Shown here piece after piece: positions 1 to 7,520 of a stretch of 64,000 nucleotides of DNA. Position numbers and translations under genes: made by a program. The stretch spans positions 5,500,001 through 5,564,000 of the forward strand of contig NZ_AP023356.1 in the NCBI RefSeq assembly GCF_018324205.1. Direction: 5' to 3'. Position 1 is the stretch's first letter. Every line of letters begins with the position of its first letter. The notes under the pieces were generated by a model. That model did no database searches. It worked only from the letters and a program-made list of their open reading frames with translations, and was not told where the DNA came from. This stretch comes from Actinoplanes ianthinogenes (GTDB lineage Bacteria; Actinomycetota; Actinomycetes; Mycobacteriales; Micromonosporaceae).

Positions 1-2
1 AC

Positions 3-671
3 GTCGTCGCCCATCCGGACGGGCCGGCCGAGCACACCGACCGGATCTTCTACGACGTCACGATCACCGGCGGTGAGCTGCGCCCGGAGACGGACGGCAC
101 CACCGACCTGGCCGAGTGGGTGCCGTCCGCCGCGGTGGCCGGCCTGCCGCTGCTGCCGTTCACCGCGCGGGCGCTGGGTGTCCCGTTCGCCGCGCCCGCC
201 GAGGCGCCGGTCGACGACGAGCCGGTGCACCGGACCGGCCCGGTGCAGCGCTTCGGGGCGTACGGGCTGGTCACCGACCCGGACGGGCGGATCCTGCTGG
301 CCCGGATCAGCGAGGGCTTCCCGGGTGGCGGCCGCTGGCACCTGCCCGGCGGGGGCACCGACTACGGCGAGACCCCGGAGCAGGCCCTGATCCGCGAGCT
401 CTACGAGGAGACCTCGCAGATCGGCCGGCTGGACGGGCTGATCAGCGTCGGGCACCGCTACGACCCGGCCGCCCTCGGTCCCGAGGGGGTCCCGATGGAC
501 TGGCACGTGATCCGGGTGGTGTACCGCGTACGCGTGGACGATCCGGTCCCCGCCACGGTCACCGAGGCGGCCGGCGGATCCACCGACCGGGCGTCCTGGT
601 TCACCCCCGCTGAGGTCGCCGAACTGCCGCTGACCGAACTGGCCCAGGAGTCACTCGCGGACGCGGGCTAA
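3..671 (+). CDS. Tandem Nudix hydrolase family protein, 5'-truncated by the window edge
   Basis: The reading frame is already open at the left edge and ends at 671, leaving 222 residues. The second half is a complete Nudix domain. The Nudix box runs through GGTDYGE, seven residues, then RELYEET, so the catalytic Glu pair is present; the usual Gly after EE-x is Ser. The first ~55 residues read like the C-terminal end of another Nudix domain (FYDVTITGGELRPE...AEWVP), so the protein is probably two Nudix domains in a row. Nudix enzymes cleave nucleoside diphosphates linked to another group; the substrate cannot be told here. An internal GTG at 120 could be mistaken for the start. Confidence 0.8.
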   Translation, partial: VVAHPDGPAEHTDRIFYDVTITGGELRPETDGTTDLAEWVPSAAVAGLPLLPFTARALGVPFAAPAEAPVDDEPVHRTGPVQRFGAYGLVTDPDGRILLARISEGFPGGGRWHLPGGGTDYGETPEQALIRELYEETSQIGRLDGLISVGHRYDPAALGPEGVPMDWHVIRVVYRVRVDDPVPATVTEAAGGSTDRASWFTPAEVAELPLTELAQESLADAG

Positions 672-850
672 AATCGTCCGGAGGAATAACGCGACGGCTA
701 CGTCGTTACAGGTAAGACGCGAAGCGGCCCGTCACACAGCGCAACCAGATGAACTCTCGCCAAGGCCGCCGCGCTGTGCGATGGTGTAACCCGCAATTTC
801 GCCGGGCTCAAGGAAGACGCCGGTGACCACGAACTCCATGGAGGAAGCAC

Positions 851-1816
851 GTGCCGAGTACCCCTTGGCGCCGGCGTCGGTCGACGGATAGTCCCCGTCC
901 CGCCGGACGTCGTTGGGCTGGTCGCATACGCCGCGGCGGGTCCCTCGCCCGGCAGGCCTTGCTGGTTCGCGTGGGTCGCCGCTCAGCCGAGACGAGCCGG
1001 GCCGCCACCGCGACCCGAGCCGAGGTGCTTTACACCGGGCTGGAGCCGGGGCTGAGCCGCACGATTCCCGCCCCCGGAGTTCCGCTGGACACGTCTGCCA
1101 CCTTCGACGACCAGGCCGTGCCGGCCACCATCCCGCTGCTCCCCGGTGAGCAGACGATGGCACGCCGTGCCCGATTCGCCCTGGTCAACGCCTGCACCCT
1201 GAGCAGCCTCGGGCTCGGCCTGCTGGCCATCTTCCTGGCCATGGCCGGCCGGGTCGAGGTCGCGGCCGCGTGCCTGGTCGCCTGCGTGGTCTTCGACGGC
1301 CTCGACGGCGCGCTGGCCCGCAAGCTCGGGGTCGCCAGCCCGTTCGGCGCCCAGATGGACTCGCTCGTCGACATGTGCTCGTTCGGCCTGGCCGCGCCGG
1401 TCGTGGTCTACGCCTCGCTGGCCGACAAGGCGCCCCAGTCGGCCGCCGCGGTGGCCTGCGCCCTGGTGGCCGGTTGCGCCGCGATCCGGCTGGCCCGCTT
1501 CAACGTCTCGCCGAAAGACGGCCGGTTCTTCTGCGGCGTGCCCACCACGATGGTCGCCGCGGTCCTCGCCCTGGCCGTGCTGATCGGCCTGCCGCTCCCC
1601 GGCATGGCCGTCCTGGCCGGCGTCGCGTTGCTGGCCTTCGCGATGGTGTCCAGCTTCCCTTACGCGAAGCTGGCCCGCATCGTGAAGCTCCCGCCGTGGC
1701 TCTGGGTGCTCCCGATCGTCGGCGCCCTGGTCGATTCGAAGATGACGTTCGTCCTGGTCGTCGCGACATACCTGGTCAGCGGCCCGATCCTGTGGGTCCG
1801 CGCCAAGCGCGCCTGA
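851..1816 (+). CDS. pssA: CDP-diacylglycerol--serine O-phosphatidyltransferase
   Basis: Membrane enzyme joining CDP-diacylglycerol and L-serine to give phosphatidylserine, the first committed step to phosphatidylethanolamine. The CDP-alcohol phosphotransferase signature is complete: DG-x2-AR-x8-G-x3-D-x3-D, reading DGALAR through FGAQMDSLVD. Several hydrophobic helices follow. The GTG at 851 has a strong GGAGGAAG site seven bases upstream, giving 321 residues with a ~100-residue basic, low-complexity N-terminus before the first helix. A shorter start at GTG 1025 would fit family length better but has a weak site. The decarboxylase acting on its product (psd) lies just downstream on the opposite strand, facing it. 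Confidence 0.92.
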   Translation: MPSTPWRRRRSTDSPRPAGRRWAGRIRRGGSLARQALLVRVGRRSAETSRAATATRAEVLYTGLEPGLSRTIPAPGVPLDTSATFDDQAVPATIPLLPGEQTMARRARFALVNACTLSSLGLGLLAIFLAMAGRVEVAAACLVACVVFDGLDGALARKLGVASPFGAQMDSLVDMCSFGLAAPVVVYASLADKAPQSAAAVACALVAGCAAIRLARFNVSPKDGRFFCGVPTTMVAAVLALAVLIGLPLPGMAVLAGVALLAFAMVSSFPYAKLARIVKLPPWLWVLPIVGALVDSKMTFVLVVATYLVSGPILWVRAKRA

Positions 1817-1834
1817 CGTCCGCTCCACCGCAGA

Positions 1835-1858
1835 GGCCGCCTCCTCGGAGGCGGCCTT
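1835..1858 (+). terminator. Hairpin terminator after pssA
   Basis: A perfect GGCCGCCTCC / GGAGGCGGCC inverted repeat begins 19 bases after the pssA stop and is followed by TT. It could act for either of the two convergent genes. Confidence 0.65.
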
Positions 1859-2188
1859 CCGCATGTCCGGCCGCCTCCCGCTTGCGACCGCTCATGACTC
1901 TCGGCCGCCAGCCTTTCGGTACGACCAGCCGCTCGTGCCCACGACTCTCGTTACCTGTCCCGCCCGCCCGGAGCAGCGGTATTCGATGTCGGGATGAATG
2001 CCTGGCAACGCCCGTTCCGTCCGCTGCCGCGGGCCGGGGTTGATCTCCGGAACCACCCGCGGGCAATGACGGGTGCTTCGCGCCGCGGCAAAACGCCGGG
2101 GCCCGGCCCGCGCGGGAGCATGCGATCTGCACCCGCGCGGACCTGCGTAAATAAAGCTCGTGGATCGAGGACGCGGAGCGCGCCCGGC
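1859..2188. other. Convergent gap between pssA and psd
   Basis: No convincing gene. It holds a TTTCGGTACG decamer at 1914-1923 and copy A of the dispersed repeat at about 2036-2155. Open frames through it are shadows. Confidence 0.6.
2036..2155 (-). repeat. Dispersed non-coding repeat, copy A (inverted)
   Basis: Read on the minus strand, this stretch matches 13287-13413 on the plus strand. The first conserved block runs from ACGCAGGTCCGC through CAGATCGCATGCTCCCGCGC to GGGCCGGGC. The second block contains TGCCCGCGG and TGGTTCCGGAGATCAACCCC. The middle differs in length and sequence. Both blocks were aligned by eye and are about 90% identical. The element contains a CCCGCGCGGG palindrome. No open frame is conserved with it. 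Function unknown. Confidence 0.75.
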
Positions 2189-3433
2189 CTACTTCCAGCG
2201 CGCGATGACCGTCGATCCGCCGACGACTCGCTCGCCGACGCTGACCAGGGCGTCGACCTTGTCGGCCGGCAGGTAGACGTCGGTGCGCGAGCCGAAGCGG
2301 ATCAGGCCGTAGCGCTCGCCCTTGGCCAGCAGGGTGCCGACCGGCGCGCGCTGGACGATGCGGCGGGCGATCAGGCCGGTGCGCTGGGCCACCGCGACGG
2401 TGCCGTGATCGGTGTCCAGGACCGTGTAGGCCGCGACGTTGTGCTCGGCGGCGGCGGTCGCCGCGTTCGCGAAGCCGCCCTCCTCGACGAAGTAGTCGGC
2501 GACCCGGCCGGCGACCGGCGAGCGGTTGACGTGCACGTCGAAGACGGAGAGGAAGACCGCGACGCGGAGGAACTCGCCCGGGCCGAAACGGTCGTCGTGC
2601 ATCCGCTCGACCGAGAGCACCTTGCCGTCGGCGGCGGCGACCACGGCGGACGCGTCGGTGGGCACGTCCCGCTCCGGGTCGCGGAAGAACGCCGCGACCG
2701 GGGCGGCGGCCAGCGCCGGGATCAGCCACAGCTTGGACTGCGGCCGGGCGCGGCGGGCCAGCGCGGCCAGGCCGAGCGCGATGCCGGCGGCGGCGACGCC
2801 GTTCGAGTCGATGTGCATGCCACGGGTCAGCGGGACGCTGGAGGAGCGGTAGGCCGGGGCCAGGCCGGCGGCCGTGGACACGTCGGCCGGGGTGAAGCGC
2901 AGCTTGTGCACGCGCAGCGGCGGCTGGTTGCGGACCACCAGGTCGGAGCCGACACCGAAGAGCGAGCCCTGCCGGAACAGCTCGGCCGCGGCACCCTGGG
3001 TGCGGCCCGGGCCGGCCGGGGCGGCGATGCTCAGCACGGCGCCGTCGGCGAGGTGTTTCGCCAGCTTGTCGATGAGGCCGCGGGTGTCCTCGGCGGTGCC
3101 GGTCAGCGGCTCACCGACGATCACCACGTCGGCGGAGGGCGCCTCGTCCAGGGACTCGACGATCTTCACCCGGTCGGCCACCCAGCTGCCCAGGCCGGTG
3201 ATGTGGCCGCGGAGCAGGTCGGCGCTGCTGTGCTCGCCGGCCACCAGGACCAGCGTGTCGCCGGGCAGGAGAGCCTCGACGGCGGCGGCCACCACGGCGG
3301 AGGCGTGGTCGGCGCCGATCAGCAGGGCGGTGGTGGCCGCGTTCTGCCGGGCGAACTCGGCGGTCAGGGCACGAGCGGCCCGGGCTCCCACGGCCGGAAC
3401 GGGCGTGGCGGACACGGCGGGAAACGGGGTCAT
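2189..3433 (-). CDS. psd: Phosphatidylserine decarboxylase with an N-terminal methyltransferase-like domain
   Basis: Decarboxylates phosphatidylserine to phosphatidylethanolamine at the membrane. The C-terminal ~210 of 414 residues is a short-type decarboxylase: FFRDPERDVP, AAADGKVLSVE, FDVHVNRSP and RYGLIRFGSRTDVYLP. It ends in the self-cleavage motif GGST, where the Gly406-Ser407 cut would make the pyruvoyl cofactor. The N-terminal ~190 residues are extra: an alternating Rossmann-like pattern (TALLIGADH, DTLVLVAGEH, ADVVIVGEP) resembling an SAM methyltransferase without an obvious intact glycine-rich loop. Starts at ATG 3433. Convergent with pssA rather than in an operon with it. Confidence 0.9.
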   Translation of the reverse strand: MTPFPAVSATPVPAVGARAARALTAEFARQNAATTALLIGADHASAVVAAAVEALLPGDTLVLVAGEHSSADLLRGHITGLGSWVADRVKIVESLDEAPSADVVIVGEPLTGTAEDTRGLIDKLAKHLADGAVLSIAAPAGPGRTQGAAAELFRQGSLFGVGSDLVVRNQPPLRVHKLRFTPADVSTAAGLAPAYRSSSVPLTRGMHIDSNGVAAAGIALGLAALARRARPQSKLWLIPALAAAPVAAFFRDPERDVPTDASAVVAAADGKVLSVERMHDDRFGPGEFLRVAVFLSVFDVHVNRSPVAGRVADYFVEEGGFANAATAAAEHNVAAYTVLDTDHGTVAVAQRTGLIARRIVQRAPVGTLLAKGERYGLIRFGSRTDVYLPADKVDALVSVGERVVGGSTVIARWK

Positions 3434-3486
3434 TCAGCGAGCATATTGCCCCGCCCGCGAGCGGTGGCCCGTGGGCGGGGCATCGG

Positions 3487-3834
3487 TCACTTCTCCGGCT
3501 GCCGGTCGGCGTCCGGGTGCTCCTTCTGGAAGCGGCTGCCCGGGTCCTCCAGGAGCTCCTGGACGATCGAGGCGTGCATCTCCGGCGGCAGGTCACCGGG
3601 GGTGCTCGGGACCTTGACCGGCTCCGCGACCGGAGGAGCCGGCTGCTCCCGGCGTCCGGAACTGATCGCTCCGAGCAGGCCGATCATGCCGAACAGGATC
3701 AGTCCGCCGGCCACCGTCCAGCCCAGCGCGGGCAGGTGCAGGGTGACCACCTGGGAGACCGCCCACCAGATCGCGATCAGCAGGAAGAGCAGGCCGAAGG
3801 TCAGCGAGACGCCGTCCAGGCGATGCGGTTTCAT
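3487..3834 (-). CDS. Small membrane protein with two helices
   Basis: 115 residues. Two hydrophobic segments (about residues 10-30 and 37-58) are followed by a hydrophilic, Pro- and charge-rich tail, predicted cytoplasmic. Its ATG overlaps the stop of the upstream PspC/LiaF-like gene by four bases, so the two are translationally coupled. The pairing suggests a helper role in the same envelope-stress function, but I do not recognise a family and assign no activity. Confidence 0.75.
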   Translation of the reverse strand: MKPHRLDGVSLTFGLLFLLIAIWWAVSQVVTLHLPALGWTVAGGLILFGMIGLLGAISSGRREQPAPPVAEPVKVPSTPGDLPPEMHASIVQELLEDPGSRFQKEHPDADRQPEK

Positions 3835-5216
3835 CGCAGTACCTCCAGGTTTCCGGTGTCGAGCCGCAGGTCGAGGTGGAGCTGGCCGCCGCCGGTCCCG
3901 TCCCGTCCGACGTCGGTGATCGACTTCGACTGTGCCTCGTTGCCGCTGTACTCCTGGCCGAAGACCTCGGCGCGGCCACCGACCCGGATCTGTGCCGTGG
4001 TGTCCACCTCGTCCGGCAGCAGGACCCGCAGCTGGCCCACCTTCATGGTGACCGCGGTGGTCTGCTCGGCGCCGGTGAAGTCCACCCCGCGCAGGTCGAG
4101 GGTGACGTTGCCGAGGGTGAACTCGTAGGAGTCGGCGACCTCGGCCAGGCTGGCCGGCCGGTAGACGCTGTCCCGGAACTCACTGCCCCAGCGCTCGGTG
4201 CCGGTGGAGACCACCAGACCGACAGTGGTCAGGAAGGCCAGGAAGATCAGCCCCCGGGCCCGGCCGAACCAGGCGCCGACCAGCAGGCCGAGCGCGATGG
4301 TGACCAGGGCGGCGGCGAAGTACGCGGAGACCGCCACGCGGACGCCGGCCATGTCCAGCGCGGCCAGCACGCCGACCACCATGATCAGCGCGAAGAAGGT
4401 GAGCCGGCCCAGGATCGAGCGCTCCTTCGGCGGCTTGGGCGGTTTCGGCGGCCGCGGGGTGTGCGGCGGGTGCGGCGGGTGCGGGACGTGCCCGTGCCCG
4501 GCGAACGGGCCGTGCGGCGCGAACGGCGGCCGGTACCCCGACTCGGCCGGCGGGGTCCAGCGCGGCGGCTCGTAGGGCGGCGGGGCCGGCGGGGTCACCG
4601 GTTCGCCGGCCGGTGCGGCCGGGGCCGGGGCAGTGAACGCCATCGTGGGCTCCTCGGACGACGGGGCCGGCGCCGGACCGGTAGGTGGCGCCGCCGCCGG
4701 GGGCGGCGGAAAGGCACCGGCCGGCGCACCTCGCTTGATCAGCAGGAACGCGCCGACCAGGACCGCGGCCGCGAGCATGCTGGCCCGGGCGCCGTCGCTG
4801 ACCACGAACGAGAAGGTGAGCAGCGCCGCGCTGCCGAGCAGCACCACGGAGAGCGGCGACATCCCGGAGTGGCCCTTGCCGAGCAGCGACTCGACCGGCG
4901 AGGCGGAGTCGCCCTCGGACGGGATGATCAGCCAGCCGATCAGGTAGAACAGCACGCCGGCGCCGCCGAGCACGCCGAGCACGGCGAGCAGCACCCGCCA
5001 GAGCACCGGGTCGGTGTTGGTGCGCCGGGCCAGCGCGCCGCAGACGCCGGCGATGTACCGGCCCTCCCGCGGGCGGACCAGTTGCTGCCGGGCGAACGCG
5101 GCGCCCGCCGCGGAGAGCCACGGCGGAACATTGGCCCCCGGCGGGGGAGCGGAAGGTGCCGGCCCGCCCTCTGGACCGGTACCCGGGGTACGGGGTTCAG
5201 CAGCTTCGTCGTTCAT
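3831..5216 (-). CDS. PspC-domain membrane protein with LiaF-like C-terminus
   Basis: 461 residues. A PspC domain lies at about 45-105 (GRYIAGVCGALARRTNTDP, then a hydrophobic LLAVLGVLGGAGVLFYLIGWLIIP). Two more hydrophobic segments come next, then a long Pro-rich linker with PHPPHPPH and PPKPPKPPK stretches, then about four helices. The last ~120 residues are a soluble beta-rich domain (FTLGNVTLDLRGVDF, GQLRVLLPDEV) like LiaF/YvqF proteins that restrain a partner histidine kinase. It is divergent from a histidine kinase that carries the same PspC domain, so it probably feeds that sensor in cell-envelope stress. That link is inference. Confidence 0.85.
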   Translation of the reverse strand: MNDEAAEPRTPGTGPEGGPAPSAPPPGANVPPWLSAAGAAFARQQLVRPREGRYIAGVCGALARRTNTDPVLWRVLLAVLGVLGGAGVLFYLIGWLIIPSEGDSASPVESLLGKGHSGMSPLSVVLLGSAALLTFSFVVSDGARASMLAAAVLVGAFLLIKRGAPAGAFPPPPAAAPPTGPAPAPSSEEPTMAFTAPAPAAPAGEPVTPPAPPPYEPPRWTPPAESGYRPPFAPHGPFAGHGHVPHPPHPPHTPRPPKPPKPPKERSILGRLTFFALIMVVGVLAALDMAGVRVAVSAYFAAALVTIALGLLVGAWFGRARGLIFLAFLTTVGLVVSTGTERWGSEFRDSVYRPASLAEVADSYEFTLGNVTLDLRGVDFTGAEQTTAVTMKVGQLRVLLPDEVDTTAQIRVGGRAEVFGQEYSGNEAQSKSITDVGRDGTGGGQLHLDLRLDTGNLEVLR

Positions 5217-5349
5217 GCCTTCGATCCTGAGGCCGGGAACGCCCGAGTCGCCTCAGGCGCCGACCCTGAGGCCACCCTGAGATCCGGGCGGGCCGGTACC
5301 GGGGAAGTTCCCCGTGGCCGGGGCTTGCCGTACGTGTGACGATTTGAGG

Positions 5350-6612
5350 GTGACTACCGCCGCCGCCCCGCCGCAACCACGCCGGTTGTATCGCCCTCGC
5401 GAGCACCGGATCGTGGCCGGTGTCGCCTCGGGGCTGGCCCGCCACCTGGGTGTGCCGGTCATCGCGGTGCGCATCAGCCTCGTGGTCCTGCTCGGCTTCA
5501 ACGCTCTCGGCCTGCTGCTCTACGCCGCCTACTGGGCGGTGCTCCCGCAGGAGGCGCGCAACGACGAGCAGCACACCCGCCGCGACTTCGCCGCGCTGGT
5601 CCCGTTCGCGGCGATCGGCCTGGGGGTGGTGCTGCTCCAGGCGCTGGTCTTCGGTGACCAGGTGGCCACCACGGTGGGCTGGATGATCGCGGTGGTCGCG
5701 GTCGGCGCCGGGGTGATCTGGCACCAGTCCGATCCGAGCCGCCGCGAGCAGTGGACCGACGCGAACGGGAAGTCCGGCTGGATGGCCGCGATCGTCGGCG
5801 AGACCGACCGGCGCTCGTTCATGCTCCGCTTCGTCGGCGGCGGCGTGCTGGTCTCCATCGGGGTGATCGGCGTGGTCGCGATCTACTCGCCGGCCGGCTC
5901 GCTCTCCTCGGTGCTGAACGGCATGATCTTCGCGCTGGTCGGCCTGCTCGGCGTCGGCGTGGTGGTGGCGCCGCTGGTCTGGCGCACCTTCGGCCAGCTG
6001 CGCGCCGAGCGCGAGGGCCGGATCCGGGAGCAGGAGCGGGCCGAGGTGGCCGCGATGATCCACGATCAGGTGCTGCACACGCTGGCCCTGATCCAGCGCA
6101 ACTCGGCGGACATCAAGGAGGTGCAGCGGCTGGCCCGCGGCCAGGAGCGCAGCCTGCGCAACTGGCTCTACAAGCCGACCGCCTCGCCGACCGAGCGGTT
6201 CTCCGCCGCGCTGGAGCAGGCCGCCGCCGAGGTCGAGGACACCTACGCGATCAGCGTGGAGGCGGTGGTGGTCGGCGACACCCAGTGCGACGAGCGGGTG
6301 GCCGCCCTGGTCGCCGCGGCGCGCGAGGCGCTGGTCAACGCGGCCCGGCACGCCGGGGTGCAGACCGTGTCGCTCTACGCCGAGGTGGAGCCGGACGAGC
6401 TGAGCGTCTTCGTCCGGGACCGCGGCGCCGGGTTCGAGCTGAGCGGTGTGGCCGAGACACGGCACGGGGTACGTGGTTCGATCATCGGGCGCATGCAGCG
6501 CCACGGCGGGCGCGCGGAGATCCGCAGCGGCGTCGGCAACGGTACGGAAGTGCGTCTCACCCTCCCGGTCTCCCGGGAGAGCGTGACCGCCGGTAAGGAG
6601 TCAGCACGATGA
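5350..6612 (+). CDS. PspC-type sensor histidine kinase
   Basis: About 420 residues. The N-terminus is a PspC domain (HRIVAGVASGLARHLGVPV), then further membrane segments, then a dimerisation helix with MIHDQVLHTLALIQ, where the His before Asp (about residue 238) is the expected phosphorylation site. The ATPase has an N box (REALVNAARHAG) and a G box (VRDRGAGFE). GTG 5350 is chosen because the PspC domain begins soon after it; there is no clear ribosome site, so the message may be leaderless. GTG 5314 is the alternative. It overlaps the next gene by four bases (ATGA) and forms a two-component pair with it. Confidence 0.9.
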   Translation: MTTAAAPPQPRRLYRPREHRIVAGVASGLARHLGVPVIAVRISLVVLLGFNALGLLLYAAYWAVLPQEARNDEQHTRRDFAALVPFAAIGLGVVLLQALVFGDQVATTVGWMIAVVAVGAGVIWHQSDPSRREQWTDANGKSGWMAAIVGETDRRSFMLRFVGGGVLVSIGVIGVVAIYSPAGSLSSVLNGMIFALVGLLGVGVVVAPLVWRTFGQLRAEREGRIREQERAEVAAMIHDQVLHTLALIQRNSADIKEVQRLARGQERSLRNWLYKPTASPTERFSAALEQAAAEVEDTYAISVEAVVVGDTQCDERVAALVAAAREALVNAARHAGVQTVSLYAEVEPDELSVFVRDRGAGFELSGVAETRHGVRGSIIGRMQRHGGRAEIRSGVGNGTEVRLTLPVSRESVTAGKESAR

Positions 6613-7274
6613 CCGAGCCCGTGACCCAGTCGGCCGGCCGGCTGACCGTCTTCCTGGTCGACGACCACGCGATGTTCCGCGCCGGGGTGCGCGCCGAGCT
6701 GGGCCAGCACGTCGAGGTGGTGGGCGAGGCCAGCACGGTGGCCGAGGCGATCAGCCGGATCGGCGCCATCCAGCCCGACGTGGTGCTGCTCGACGTGCAC
6801 ATGCCGGACGGCGGCGGGCGCGCGGTGCTGGAGAGCATCCGGCGCACCCACCCGCAGGTCAAGTTCCTGGCGCTGTCCGTCTCGGACGCGGCCGAGGACG
6901 TGATCGGCCTGATCCGGGCCGGCGCCCGGGGCTACGTCACCAAGACCATCTCGCCGGACGAGCTGGCCGCCGCGGTGCGCCGGGTGGCCGACGGGGACGC
7001 GGTGTTCAGCCCCCGGCTGGCCGGGTTCGTGCTGGACGCGTTCGCCTCCCGGCCGGACGTGCCGGTCGCCGACCCCGAGCTGGACCAGCTGACCAACCGG
7101 GAGCGGGAGGTGCTGCGGCTGCTCGCGCGGGGGTACGCGTACAAGGAGATCGCCAAGGAGCTGTACATCTCGATCAAGACGGTCGAGACCCACGTCTCCA
7201 ACGTGCTGCGCAAACTTCAGATGAGCAACCGCTACGAGTTGTCACGCTGGGCTGCCGACCGCCGGCTGGTGTGA
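6609..7274 (+). CDS. LuxR/NarL-family response regulator
   Basis: 221 residues, DNA-binding partner of the upstream kinase. The receiver has acidic D18-D19 (FLVDDH), phospho-acceptor D62 (VVLLDVHMPDGG) and K112 (YVTKT). The LuxR helix-turn-helix is at about 160-205 (LTNREREVLRLLARG, KEIAKELYISIKTVETHVSN). The start overlaps the kinase stop. The pair probably controls the divergent PspC/LiaF-like operon and itself, as in LiaSR-type systems; targets are not visible here. Confidence 0.93.
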   Translation: MTEPVTQSAGRLTVFLVDDHAMFRAGVRAELGQHVEVVGEASTVAEAISRIGAIQPDVVLLDVHMPDGGGRAVLESIRRTHPQVKFLALSVSDAAEDVIGLIRAGARGYVTKTISPDELAAAVRRVADGDAVFSPRLAGFVLDAFASRPDVPVADPELDQLTNREREVLRLLARGYAYKEIAKELYISIKTVETHVSNVLRKLQMSNRYELSRWAADRRLV

Positions 7275-7417
7275 GCGGCATCCACCGAGCGTCACGGAAG
7301 TTCGCACGAACGGCTGCGCTGGGTGTACGTTCGGCCACTGGGGGGAGTACGCGCAGCTCAGACCCGTCGAATCAGCCGAAAGAACGATCTTTGGCCGTGC
7401 GTACGGACGTAAACGGC

Positions 7418-7423
7418 TAATAT
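7418..7423 (+). promoter_or_regulatory. Candidate -10 element for the peptide-binding-protein gene
   Basis: TAATAT lies about 100 bases upstream of the start at 7521, in a locally AT-richer stretch of the 246-bp gap. No -35 box at normal spacing was found, so this is a weak call. Confidence 0.3.
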
Positions 7424-7520
7424 CGGCTTGATAACGGCGCTCTTTGGTTTCAGTGCCCCTGTGTCACAGTGGCAGCTACTCACACAACCCCTCGTGAGCG
7501 CCCCTGAAGGAGGCACTCCC

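Noticed and set aside
1994..3919. Long plus-strand frame of 641 residues opposite psd
   Set aside because: It is the antisense shadow of psd and the small membrane protein; Asp/Gly/Arg-rich with no domain.
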